Assembly (NCBI GenBank): GCA_027972325.1
Contig: JAPMOS010000287.1
Location: 1 to 34,234, forward strand
Length of the DNA stretch: 34,234 nt
Direction of reading: 5' to 3'
From: Paratrimastix pyriformis
Taxonomy: Eukaryota; Preaxostyla; Paratrimastigidae
Positions 21,174 to 29,806 of the stretch are shown here, in pieces. A program made the translations under genes and the position numbers. How positions within the stretch are numbered: position 1 is the first letter of the stretch; every line of letters begins with the position of its first letter. Below the pieces are notes generated by a model, which saw only the letters and a program-made list of their open reading frames with translations, had not been told where the DNA came from and made no database searches.

Positions 21174-21578
21174 GCACTGGTGACCCTTTCGGAGGAGTCA
21201 CACAGGGACTTGGAGTGGTGGGAACATGCACAGTACCCCACCAGCACCCCACTTCGGACCCCACCAGCAGAGCTGATCCTGACCACGGATGCAGCCGAGA
21301 TGGGCTGGGGGGCAGTGCTGAGGACTCCGGCACAGAGCATCGAGCAGGGCATCCCAGCACACGAGTTGTGGAGAGTGACGGACCTGCAGGACATCAGCTC
21401 GATAAACCCGCTCGAATTGGAAGCGGGCATCAGGTCACTCCACCTGTTCCGGGAACAGGTCACGGGCAAGTCCGTACTTTGGTTCTCGGACAAATCGTCT
21501 GTCGTGTGGTCAGTCGGCAGACTCAAGTCACAGAGTCAGCAGCTCAACACCCGGTTGAGAAAACTCTGGGAGTTCTAA
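21174..21578 (+). CDS. RNase H part of DIRS-like element 1
   Basis: This is the part of the element-1 polymerase lying right of the inserted element 2. It reads LILTTDAAEMGWGAVLRTPA, INPLELEAGIRSLHLF and WFSDKSSVVWSVG, then a helix QLNTRLRKLWEF typical of the DIRS RNase H end. Nearly identical to the element-2 version. The element sequence stops here and the repeat-containing minus-strand gene begins. Confidence 0.75.
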   Translation, partial: ALVTLSEESHRDLEWWEHAQYPTSTPLRTPPAELILTTDAAEMGWGAVLRTPAQSIEQGIPAHELWRVTDLQDISSINPLELEAGIRSLHLFREQVTGKSVLWFSDKSSVVWSVGRLKSQSQQLNTRLRKLWEF

Positions 21579-22332
21579 CAAGGAAAACATTCGCACAGAC
21601 CGTAAGCAAAAAGGAAGCCAGCCCCAGCCACCTGAGCCAAAGTAGTATGCCCCCGATGTCGCCAGCCTGTGCCGCATTCCCATCCCCGGCATGGTCCTCC
21701 ATCCCACCATCGAGGTTTTCCCCAAAGTCGGGGTTCTCCTCTGCTCCTTCCCTCATGAGGTTGTCCCCTTCGGCGGGGTTTTCCTCCTTCTTGAGGTTGT
21801 CCCCCTTGGGGTTTTCCTCCTCCGTGTCCGTCCCCCACCCAGCCGATGTCGCCCAGCGATGCCCCTTGAGGTTGTCCCCGACGGCGGGGTTTTCCTCCTT
21901 CTTGAGGTTGTCCCCCTTGGGGTTTTCCTCCATCGTGTCCATCCCCCACCCAGCCGGTGTAGCCCAGCAATGCCCCTTGAGGTTGTCCCCGACGGCGGGG
22001 TTTTCCTCCTTCTTGAGGTTGTCCCCCTTCTTGGGGTTTTCCTCCTTCTTGAGGTTGTCCCCCTTCTTGGGGTTTTCCTCCTTCTTGAGGTTGTCCCCCT
22101 TCTTGGGGTTTTCCTCCTTCTTGAGGTTGTCCTTCTTGAGGTTTTCCTCATACCACTCGGTGAGGTTTGCCTGCCACATTTTAGCCAGGTTGTCCTCTAC
22201 CCTCTCTCTGGCCACCCCAGGGGTAACGATCCCTAGGGCATCCAGCCGACGTAGCTCAGCGGCCCCCTCCTTTCCAGCACCCGCAGGGACCGCTGCGGGT
22301 GTTAAGGGGGTCCTGGTTTGACCGTACCGGCC
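21544..22332 (-). CDS. Repeat protein with C-terminal membrane helix, 3' exon
   Basis: Read from a likely splice acceptor (GACGCTAG, 22333-22340) the frame is open for about 260 codons: an N-terminal helical part (GAAELRRLDALGIVTPGVA, then ERVEDNLAKMWQANLTEWYE), a run of 12-residue repeats of the form DNLKKEENPKKG, two larger repeats with GWG.DT...ENPKG, and one hydrophobic helix (GGILLWLRWLGLASFLLTVC) near the end. The last dozen residues run into antisense retroelement sequence, so the natural C-terminus seems to have been replaced. I do not recognise the family. The repeats look like a highly charged, flexible or coiled stalk anchored in a membrane. The upstream exons probably include 22541-22761. 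Confidence 0.5.
   Translation of the reverse strand, partial: GRYGQTRTPLTPAAVPAGAGKEGAAELRRLDALGIVTPGVARERVEDNLAKMWQANLTEWYEENLKKDNLKKEENPKKGDNLKKEENPKKGDNLKKEENPKKGDNLKKEENPAVGDNLKGHCWATPAGWGMDTMEENPKGDNLKKEENPAVGDNLKGHRWATSAGWGTDTEEENPKGDNLKKEENPAEGDNLMREGAEENPDFGENLDGGMEDHAGDGNAAQAGDIGGILLWLRWLGLASFLLTVCANVFLVRTPRVFSTGC
21757..22140. repeat. Coding minisatellite, 36-bp and about 120-bp units
   Basis: The 36-bp unit (TTTTCCTCCTTCTTGAGG followed by TTGTCCCCCTTCTTGGGG) recurs perfectly at the right side, about four times. To its left a unit of about 120 bp containing CCCACCCAGCCG(A/G)TGT occurs twice. All units are multiples of three and keep the minus-strand frame. Confidence 0.8.
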
Positions 22333-22540
22333 CTAGCGTCACCACCAGTCCTAACGAGATCATCGATCTCGGAACATGAGTAAACTGTAATACGCCGAGT
22401 CCGTTATCGGGCCGAAGCCCGCGGGTAACATAGACCTCCCGGTCCGCCCTCCTCGCGAGACGAGCTCGCAAGAAGGAACGCCCCAAGTGGCCCATGGGTC
22501 GGCTCGCACCCACAAGGGGCGGTCACCGCCGACACTCGGA

Positions 22541-22761
22541 CTACGTCCCTTCGTCCATCCCTTCCTCATTCTTCTCGTTCTTCTTCCGCTGCTTGATCGC
22601 TACGAGCATAGTTCTCCGCAATCCACCCAGTTCGCTCCCAATCTCCCTCTGGGTCTCTTCATCCACAATCCCCAACTCTGCTGCCAGTCTGCAGTCATTC
22701 GCGTAGACCTCCCTAAACCCGCATCGTCTTCGCAGTCTCCCAGCGACTTTCTTCACCACAC
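22541..22761 (-). CDS. Internal exon of the membrane-repeat gene, cut by inversion
   Basis: The minus strand reads VVKKVAGRLRRRCGFREVYA and then ELGIVDEETQREIGSELGG, a helical, charged sequence of 72 codons ending in a Lys/Glu-rich segment. It has no clear natural start: at 22761/22762 the sequence changes to the plus-strand fragment of the unknown gene family. The segment at 23379-23904 would join it in frame if the 22762-23904 block were turned round (…VLYNWRG then VVKKV…). I infer this exon lies upstream of the exon 21544-22332. Confidence 0.5.
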
Positions 22762-23004
22762 CTTTCCGCGGACGAACGGAAGACCTATGACTGGTCGATT
22801 CAGTGCCACAAGTTCCGCACCAGCACCTGCTCGCGCGAGCTTCCTACCCTTTGGGACTTCCTCTTAACTGGGCCCCTTCCTCTGCCCGTTCCTGTCCTTG
22901 TGGCTGAGCCCGAACCCGTGCCGGAATCCGTGCCCCTTCCCGAGAACGTGCTGGTAGCCGATGATGACGAAGATGAATGGTTTGCCGGCGATAAATTCGG
23001 ATGA
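22762..23004 (+). pseudogene. C-terminal part of unknown gene family (copy 1), displaced
   Basis: The plus strand reads 81 codons to a TGA at 23002-23004: LSADERKTYDWSIQCHKFRT followed by STCSRELPTLWDFLLTG, matching the end of copy 3 (30967-31618), then a Pro/Val/Glu-rich tail (PLPLPVPVLVAEPEPVPESV) and an acidic end (ADDDEDEWFAGDKFG). The tail is longer than in copy 3. It has no start of its own; it seems to be the missing 3' end of the copy at 23905-24440, moved by the inversion. Confidence 0.6.
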
Positions 23005-23378
23005 CGACACTGGCAACAACGACTACAACGCCAACCCCCAAGGGGAAGACGAAGACGAAGACGAGTAATGAATCTGGTTCTCTTTTTGATCCGAAATTAG
23101 AGGCTCGACGTTTTCTCTCGAAAAAAGGAGGAGGAAGTGCGTCAGGGTGAAGCAAGGTGAAAGTGAAGCAAGGAGGATTTGGGAGGGTCTGTTCATGAGA
23201 ACCCGCGGGCCCTCACTACAGACAGGCCGAGTGGGGAGGGTCTGTCCACGAAAACCCGGAGGCCAGAGCGTCGGGCTTTTTTCTATAGAAATCTCAATGT
23301 CTATAGCGTCCACAGAAACCCTGGAACATCGATATTGGGAATATTACCCCGTCTCGCGAGTTCGAATCCCACCAAGAA
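23005..23378. other. Intergenic stretch inside the inverted segment
   Basis: I see no gene. It contains purine-rich GAAGACGAAGACG repeats near 23045, a region with AGGGTCTGT(T/C)CA twice (23187 and 23240) each followed by GAAAACCCG-like text, and a GTTCGAATCCCACC string near 23360 that recalls a tRNA B box but lacks a T-stem. Confidence 0.5.
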
Positions 23379-23904
23379 ATGAGTTCGCGAGTCTGTTTTT
23401 TTTTTTCCCTGTCGACTCACTTTAAAATTGTGCAGCAGCTCCGAAAACGTTCCCGTCCGAAAGTGGATGTGGTAGATGATGACACTGAGCCAGAACAGCC
23501 AGCCACCACGCGTGCAGGGGAACAAGTTTCACCCAAGGAAATCAAGAGTCTCCAAAAGAAAGGCAAGCAACAACAAAAGAAGGTGGCTACAAAGGCTGGA
23601 ATTAGACCTAAAGGAACTGACGAGCTCGACGTCGCTGCCCTTGAAAGCGATCTGGTGAAGGTTTGAAAATCCCGACATCATCATCCATTGCTGACAATGT
23701 TCCCAGAAGATGAGGGGAAGGCCCCGTTTGACGTGGGCATCCTGCTCTTCGAGAACCAGCGGGCCCGAGAGAGATTCCCGATGGACCCAGCCCCCTTGTG
23801 GGCATTGGAGAACATGTTGCGAAAGGAGGCGGGAGCGCGAAGAGTGGAGGCTGACTATGAGCGGCGTCCGAAGGAGGGCGAAGTGCTCTATAACTGGAGG
23901 GGGA
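23379..23904 (+). CDS. 5' part of the membrane-repeat gene, in the inverted segment
   Basis: Two plus-strand coding stretches in adjacent frames: 23379-23666 reads a basic/acidic, Gln-rich segment (RKRSRPKVDVVDDDTEPEQP, KGKQQQKKVATKAG, ELDVAALESD), and 23700-23904 reads FPEDEGKAPFDVGILLFENQ, PLWALENMLRKEAGARRVE and RRPKEGEVLYNWRG. An intron between them is likely (a TTCCCAG acceptor lies at about 23706) but I could not make the phases fit with certainty. A pyrimidine run and GTGCAG near 23437 suggest an acceptor for the first exon. No family recognised. Its continuation is probably 22541-22761. Confidence 0.5.
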
Positions 23905-24627
23905 TTTCTGAGAGAGAGAGGTATTCACGTTCGCAGGCCAGGAATACCTTGGGGAACTGTTCTCCGTAGTAGTCAGTGCGCTCCAACAGGGAACGGTCAC
24001 GAAGAACCCCCCTGAGGTAGAAGGGGTAAGAGCGTTCCCAGAGGACGATCTCATCGAGCCTCATCGGGCCCTCGATGGGGTGGTCGATGTCGAATGCAGC
24101 CTCGGAATCAAGGAGCAGGGTAATGAGCAAGGCTCTTGCTGACAGGCCCCTGTAGGTCTGCGACGTATCAGAACAGCGTCCGCTGGTCAAGGAAAAAAGG
24201 ACGCCACCGAAAGCGAGAACCATCCGGGTGAGTACCTTGTGCAACTCAACACAGATGGGAGCGGAGAAATGGTACTCAGTCAACGGCTTCAAAAAGTGAA
24301 CGGGGACGATGAGGCCGGGATTCAGATGTTTCGTGTTCGGGAACCAACTTGCCAGCAGCTTGGGGAAGATCCGTTCGTAAAAAGCCTGTCGGCTTAGGTG
24401 CACCTCGGTCTTGTCCTCCGGTTGAAAGAAGTCGTAGGTCCTGGAGGAGAGGCATGAGAAACCCACAACACATCAGGGAAAACAGTAAACAGACCGATTG
24501 AGGAGCGGGGGAGCAGCGGACTTCGTAGCCGGGGGGGCTTGTCGTGGCGTCATGCCGGGAAGGGGCTCAGGAAGTGGCTCAGGAAGTGGCTCAGGAAGGG
24601 GCTCAGGAAGGGGCTCAGGAAGGGGCT
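23905..24627 (-). CDS. Unknown gene family, copy 1
   Basis: Two exons on the minus strand. Exon 1 (24495-24627) is a short run of Pro-Glu-Leu-Pro repeats (12-bp DNA units) ending LLNR; a 54-nt intron (24441-24494, GTCTGTTT...CTCCAG) follows; exon 2 reads RTYDFFQPEDKTEV, RQAFYERIFPKLLASWFP, HLNPGLIVPVHFLKPLTEYH, CVELHKVLTRMVLAFGGVLF, EGPMRLDEIVLWERSYPFYL and YYGEQFPKVFLACEREYLSL. The splice keeps the frame (Arg codon split). It is a globular, mostly helical domain of about 190 residues that I do not recognise. The 5' part of exon 1 passes into tandem repeats and the 3' end is cut by the inversion, so this copy is probably inactive. Confidence 0.65.
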
Positions 24628-24985
24628 CAATGGACATCGAATTTTTCGGATCGGTGTTCCGACATGTCCCAAAGGGTTTTTGCGGTGAAACTCGACGTTT
24701 TTCGTCATCAGAACCACTTTCCCGAAGTTAGTCGGGGGTACTAAAATCCATACGACTCGTATGGAATTTCAATGGAAATCGAATTTTTCGGATCGGTGTT
24801 CCGACATGTCCCAAAGGGTTTTTTCGGTGAAACTCGACGTTTTCCGTCATCAGAACCACTATCCCGAAGTTAGTCGGGGGTACTAAAATCCATACGACTC
24901 GTATGGAATTTCAATGGAAATCGAATTTTTCGGATCGGTGTTCCGACATGTCCCAAAGGGTTTTTTCGGTGAAACTCAGCGGGGT
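24628..24985. repeat. Palindrome-bearing tandem repeat, about 142-bp unit
   Basis: Nearly three units. Each holds TCGAATTTTTCGGATCGGTG, TTCCGACATGTCCCAAAGGG, a CATCAGAACCAC block and then GTACTAAAATCCATACGACTCGTATGGA, written here in parts, centred on the palindrome CCATACGACTCGTATGG. Units repeat at 24738 and 24880. A diverged family member occurs at 33102-33484. The array lies directly upstream of copy 1 of the unknown gene family and 50 bp before the methyltransferase gene. Confidence 0.85.
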
Positions 24986-25038
24986 GGACATTACCCCTGG
25001 TTCTCTTCCTTGTTCACGCGCCTTTTTGCCGTTTTCAG

Positions 25039-28000
25039 ATGAACTCTATCGATTGGAATCAATTCAGGACCTCCGAAGATGCCATTGCTTGGTGTGAGGG
25101 CACACTCTCGCTTCAATCCCCGGGTTGGGCCGAGGCACCACACGTGGCGATCAATTGGTTTGTTTGTCATCGCCCCTTCTGTTTTCCCACAACATTTTGT
25201 CATAGCTTCCGTCGCCGCATCAATGCCGCCTCGAAGCTTGTGGGGGGGCTCGCTGCGCCCCTGCATTTGATGGTGATTCAAGACGCCTTCGAGAGCATTG
25301 GGAGGCCGTCCTCCCCTGCTTTCGCCGCTGACGACGAGCGCGTCGACATTGGCGGTGACGAGCCGCTGACCGAGCAGCCCCAACCCGCGCCCTTGTCTGT
25401 GTTTTCATCTCACCTCAAGCTCGGTTTAATTCCTTCTTCGTTAGGTCTCCCGCCCCGCCGCCACCCATACCGCCGAAGGAGCGCCCCCTGCGCCGACCGC
25501 CCCGACCGCGCCCCTCCCGACGCAGGCCCTCCCGATCGAGCACAAGGACAAGGCAACCGGTGCAGCTCGCGTGGCGTCTGTCGCAGTGGTTTCTTGCCTT
25601 TCACACCTGATCTCTGTTTTTTAGGATCTTGGATGACGACGATGCCTCCCCGAGCCCAAAGCCAAAGGAGAAGGCCAAGCCCAAGCCCCCCAAGAAGGCC
25701 CCCGAAGAGGAGGTCAAGAACAAGCCCAAGCCCAAGAAGGACGGCCCCGAAGCGGACAAGAAGGCCCCGGTGGCGCCCACCAAGCCCAAGAAGGACGCCG
25801 CCCCGGTCCCCCCGCCACCGGCCCGCCGACGGAAGCCGGGGCATCACGAGGCCAACAAGGAGGCCTCGGAGGCCTCGGCGGAGGATCAGGCGGCCGAGAA
25901 GGACGCCCCGCCGCGTCACCGGGGCACCAAGCACCCGGCCCCGGTGTTGGTCGACTCCTCGTCGTCGGACGAGGACGGCCCAGCCCCCGAACCCAAGGCG
26001 AAGGCCGAGCGCAAGCGGGGCCGTCCCAACTCGCCTGAGCTCGCCCCGGAGGCCCGGCAATTAATTCAGTCCGTTATTGCTCTGTGCACTGCGTTCTTGA
26101 AAAACTACCCTCCCTTCTCCTCCTCCTCCAAGTCGTGACCTTTTTTTATCGTTCGTTGTTTTTGACCAACAAGTGACTGACTTCCTTTTGCTTTGTTCGG
26201 GTTGGTGGGTAGGGGGGGCCTCTTCAATGTATCCCAGCCGGGGAAAAGCATCGCCAAAAGGGCACAGGTCCTCCTGAGCTCCATCGACCCCTGCCCGAGC
26301 CTCGCCCGGCCCCTGTCCTACGAGCGTTTGGCCGCAATTATCGAGTGGTTCAACAAACTGGGTGCCTCGGTCCTGTTCAGCATCATCGTGCAGAAGTCGC
26401 GCCAGGTCGATGGCTCGCACCGGTCTGCACAGCGCTCGGTTTTGGGGCTCGGCCTCTAATGTGTCTCTAGGTTCCAAGTGGCCCGTCTCATCGTAGACCC
26501 GCGCCGGGTCTCCGAGTTGCCGACCGGGATCACCGCGGAACAGCGGGACGCGCTTCGTGAAAGGGTGGAGAAGCTCAACGAGGAGTTCCCCAAGATCAGG
26601 AAGGTCTGCGGTACGGTGTCGCAGCCATCAACAACGAACCATCTTCTCCCCCTGAAGGAGGACTACATCGACGTGGCCGTTTACAACACGCTCGAGCCAG
26701 AGGCCATGCTCGAACTGCGACATCGGGTCAACCTGCTCACCCACGACGCGAGGTTTGGAAGCAGCACCTTCGATGTCCTGCTGAACCTCAAGCGTGCCTC
26801 CCTCCAAGTCTGTTGTCTCTCCTATTTTTCTCGCATCATCACCTCACCTCCTCTTATCAGGCCCCCAAGCTCTACTCCCTTGACCATCCGGACTTGGACA
26901 CACTGTTGGCTCCCGCCCTCAGTGAGCTGCACTTCCCGAAGAGCGTGGACGCCCCTTCCAAGTCTGTCCACTCACTCTCCTTGCACTCTCCCCACATGCC
27001 TTTGTCGATGACTAGACTCCTGAAGATGCTGGCGAGCTTCTCCCTGGAGCTGCTGTGTGAGCTCTGCCGGCTCCCGGTCGAGCGACAGCCATCACCCACG
27101 AACCTCTGGCGCATCTTTGAGGTCTGCTCGGAACAACCATTTCCACGCTGGCGCTCACACACGTTGTTCGTGCCCGTGCCCGCTAGGCCAGAGATTTGGA
27201 GATGAATTGCTGGGTTGCACGCGCCCTGCTGCAGGGGTCGTTCAGCGGCTCCGAGGCCAATTCTGTTGTTGCGCCCGAAATGAAGAAGCCCATTCGACAG
27301 GCCGAGCAGACCTTCCTGCTGCTGGAGGCCCACGATGCTGCCGAGGTGGCCGACGGAAACCGCCAGCCCGTCCTCTACCTGCCCCCCGACGAGGCCGCCC
27401 GGGAGGTCCTACGGTGCCATCTCGTCCGGACCGAGACCTTCGCCTTCATGAATTGCCTCAACGTGCGGCCGTTCCAAATCCGCAAGGGCAAGGTGCGACT
27501 CCCGGCCTTCACCGAGATGCTGGGCGAGCTGGGCTGCCCGTTCGAGCGCCTGAACGAGACGGACGTGCGCAACCTGCCCCTAGAGATCACTTGCATCCGC
27601 ATCGACGGCCGGCCTCTCACCGACTTCGACTTGGTCCTCGGCTACTGGCTGGGGTGGTGCGCGGCACAACTGCCACCGGCAATGCAGGACTACCTGAGGC
27701 CCGAGCACTGCAAGTACGCCCAGCTCTGGGAGGAGACGGGCCACCACGACATCCCCCGGGCAAGCAAGCGCACGCTGAAGACCGTCGACCGGGAACTACG
27801 TGAGGAAAAGCGGGCACTCCGGGAGGAAGCCTCCGAGCACCCGGAGCCGCCGAAGTCAGAGCCGGCCAAGCGGGCCACCCTGAAGGCGCTTCTTTCCCAA
27901 GCCGAGCCGACCTCCGAAGCTGAGGCCAAGGCGGCGGAGGCCGATGACGACTATGAGGTCAAGGCCTGCGCACTCCCACCGGAGCCGGAGTCGGGCACCG

Positions 28001-29498
28001 AGGAAGCCCAGCCTTCGGCGAAGCCGGTGCCCGAGCCCAAAGCCAAGCCCCGAGCCAGCCAGGCCAAGCCGCCGCAGCCCGCCCCCCAGGCCAAGCCACC
28101 GCAGCCCGCCCCCCAGGCCAAGCCGTCGCCTCAGCCCCAGCCGGCTCAGCCTCAACCCCAGACCCCGGCCCAGGCCCAGCAACAACACTCCAAGCCACCG
28201 CAGCAGCGTCAGTCGCCCAGGTCACCACCAAGCCCGCGTCCGCTGCGCCTCGTTCCGGCCCCCAGCTGCTTTCCGCACCCGCGGAGGGCCACGATCCCTC
28301 ATGGGAAAACCTTGGCCCGGTTCTACTGCGGGGATGCCGAAGCGATCTTGTTTCGCGCGAAGGATAATCCCGGCCGTGTCTGCAGTTTCCAACTTGTTGG
28401 ATCCCCACTAACATCTTCGTTTCATTCGATAGACACTCTATACCTTGGCCGTGTTGGATGCTCCCTGGGACATTACCGACGACCCTCGAGACAGACCCAC
28501 CCCGGACTACGGATCCCTGGCCCAGGACCTCGACTCGTTCAGTGCCCCCAATGGTACCATCATCGTGATGGATACCGAGGCCAACCTGTCCCAGCAATGG
28601 ACGCCGGCTCTCGAGTGCTTCAATTTCGTGAGCGATCACCGAATTCGTGCCATCTGGGGAAGTCCGTGATTCATTCCCTTCACGAGACAATTGGTTTTTA
28701 ACTTGTCCTTCTTCATCACTTCTTCGCGCAGATTACCTCGAGGAGGCCACCCCCCGGCCGTCGTTCTCACTGGGAGCCCCCTCCCTGAGGAGGTGGAGCT
28801 GCCCATCGAGGTTTTCCAGCGAGGCCACGAGCGGCCCGTCAACTGGCGTTGGATGTACTGTGCCCTTCTCCGAGTGCGAAGTTGGCCGAGATGAACGCCC
28901 GGGCCAACCCGCGCACCAACGCGGTCTACCTGCGGCACCAGGCGGGCAGGCCCGCTTCGCCAAGCCGGCCGATCTTTACGTCTACCTCTTCCGCCGCTAC
29001 GGAGGGCCGGGCCCTGTGTTGGACTGCTTCTGCGGCTGTGGGCCAGCTCTCTTGGCGGCAGAGGCCACCGGAACGCGCGTTGATCTGATTGACCGGGCGC
29101 CTGCAGTGGAGAGCCTCATGATCGGCCACGTGCCTCCGGTGCTGGTGCACCAGCAGGACGAAGCATACCTGCCCCTCGAAGCCCACGAGACGGAGCTTTG
29201 CAACGTCGTTGCACCCCCTGTCGACGGATGGGACCTGCATCTTCCTCTGCTCCCCCCTCAAGAAGAACCTGCCCCGGCTCTACAAGAAGAGCAGGCCGCC
29301 GAGCAGACCACCACCGCCGAGCAACAACAACAAGAGCAGGCCTTCGAGCTTCAAGACGACCAAGAGGGCCCCCTGATCCCCGCTCCAGATGATCAGCCTT
29401 ATCAGCGGCTTCCTCCTTCCGACGAGTTCAACCCACTGGTGGACCCGGAAGCTTTGGGCAACAACCTCTTGCCAGAGGAACGCGCGGACTTCCAGTAA
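25039..29498 (+). CDS. Multi-exon protein with C-terminal amino-methyltransferase domain
   Basis: Eleven exons join in phase into about 1287 codons: 25039-25157, 25206-25398, 25445-25575, 25625-26131, 26213-26395, 26471-26807, 26861-26961, 27016-27121, 27187-28377, 28433-28661, 28732-29498. All introns are GT-AG, 46-81 nt. The N-terminal 100 residues are unrecognised; about 150-300 is a Lys/Pro/Glu-rich linker; 315-830 holds helical, unrecognised sequence (KSIAKRAQVLLSSI, TAEQRDALRERVEKLNEEFP, ETFAFMNCLNVRPFQ, DFDLVLGYWLGWCAAQLP); a Pro/Gln/Ala linker follows; the last 350 residues carry a beta-class methyltransferase order: GDAEAIL (about 941), DAPWDI (965-970, for the catalytic D/N-P-P-W/Y), KPADLYVYL (1110), VLDCFCGCG (1128-1136, the SAM-binding FxGxG). 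This class methylates exocyclic amino groups of adenine or cytosine. The Ala in DAPW is unusual. The tail is Gln/Glu-rich. The exon 10 donor could be 28662 or 28666; only 28662 leads to the KP/FCGCG frame. An alternative 3' end by splicing at 29495-29557 is possible. Confidence 0.7.
28349..29120 (+). other. Beta-class SAM-dependent amino-methyltransferase domain
   Basis: Within the long gene, the text before the 28378-28432 intron reads FYCGDAEAILFRAKDNPGR and continues after it as TLYTLAVLDAPWDITDDPRD: the gDa...vvtDPPY pattern of PF01555/MT-A70-type enzymes. IIVMDTEANLSQQW and HRIRAIW correspond to the strand after the catalytic loop. KPADLYVYLFRRYGGPGPVL then DCFCGCGPALLAAEATG is the KP..L......VLDpFxGsG box, followed by VDLIDRAP (acidic residue that would hold the SAM ribose). 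Catalytic motif before SAM-binding motif means the beta class. MT-A70 RNA enzymes lack FxGxG, so a DNA N6-adenine or N4-cytosine type is closer; substrate unknown. Confidence 0.65.
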
Positions 29499-29671
29499 CT
29501 CTTAATATCGTCCAACCCCTCAACCCCTCTTTTCAATTCAGCTTTGTGTGTTTTTAGACGAAGAAACACGACAGCAATGACACCGAGAAATTGTCTTGAC
29601 TGAACAACAAGCTACCGGGGTGGGATAGGGAGGATGGCCTGGGTGATAGCCACTCGAGTGGCGCCACTGAT
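29499..29671. other. 3' flank of the methyltransferase gene
   Basis: Contains a possible last intron (GTAACT at 29495 to TTTTTAG at 29557) followed by a 40-bp open tail, so the gene may end near 29600 in some transcripts. Nothing else recognised. Confidence 0.35.
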
Positions 29672-29806
29672 ATGGAACCAATCGAAGAAGAACTGGTTCT
29701 TGACCATCTGACGGCCGCGGAGGTCCGCCAAATCAAGGAGGCCGTTGCGTTCTACCGGCACCGCAAGTACGGCGACATTGAGCGGCGCCGCAAGACGCTC
29801 GAGGAG
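29672..29806 (+). pseudogene. Short helical coding fragment of unknown origin
   Basis: The plus strand reads MEPIEEELVLDHLTAAEVRQ, IKEAVAFYRHRKYGDIERRR, KTLEE with host-like G/C third positions, then stops matching at 29806 where family copy 2 begins on the other strand. It looks like a piece of a helical, charged protein cut by that copy. No family recognised. Confidence 0.35.

Larger units (their letters stand above)
13081..21579 (+). mobile_element. DIRS-like retroelement 1, interrupted by element 2
   Basis: It is inserted in the virus fragment. Its left end (TTCAGCCTCGGAGCC at 13081) is the same terminus as element 2 shows at 21173. It encodes a gag-like protein (13183-14868), a reverse transcriptase (within 15382-16748) and, beyond the inserted element 2, an RNase H region (21174-21578). 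The family is assigned from the DIRS/Ngaro-type reverse transcriptase and RNase H motifs and from the inverted, not direct, terminal repeats. It is broken, and no recombinase or right-hand terminal repeat is seen. Close similarity to element 2 points to a recent insertion. Confidence 0.75.
22762..23904. other. Probable inverted segment, 1.14 kb
   Basis: At the left breakpoint a plus-strand fragment begins LSADERKTYDWSIQCHKF, exactly where the minus-strand family copy at 23905-24440 stops (CEREYLSLSE); copy 3 of the family reads LSEDERKTYDWSIQCHKF without a gap. At the right breakpoint the plus-strand gene stops at VLYNWRG, and a matching minus-strand exon begins at 22761. A single inversion explains both joins. 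A mis-assembly would give the same picture. Confidence 0.6.

Noticed and set aside
22245-22335. TAGCTCAGCGG followed by a GC-rich hairpin, recalling a tRNA or structured RNA
   Set aside because: The hairpin CACCCGCAG/CTGCGGGTG is real, but the rest does not fold as a cloverleaf and the region reads as coding on the minus strand (GAAELRRLDALGIVTPG).
23352-23372. tRNA B-box-like GTTCGAATCCCACC
   Set aside because: The flanking bases do not form a T-stem, no A box or acceptor stem lies at the right distance, and the nearby 'CGCGAG' repeats explain the string.
25589-25624. A 36-nt intron with GTTTCT donor in the methyltransferase gene
   Set aside because: It does not keep the frame with the G/C3-rich exon 3 reading; the GTCTGTCG donor at 25576 does, and gives a length like the other introns.
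27944-28411. Arg/Pro-rich frame overlapping the methyltransferase gene
   Set aside because: It is the out-of-frame reading of the Pro/Gln/Ala linker; the phase that fits both flanking introns is the other frame.
28350-28432. Alternative 83-nt intron before the DAPW motif
   Set aside because: It would need a different upstream frame (…GCRSDL). The 28378 donor keeps the long frame and preserves the GDA motif before DAPW.
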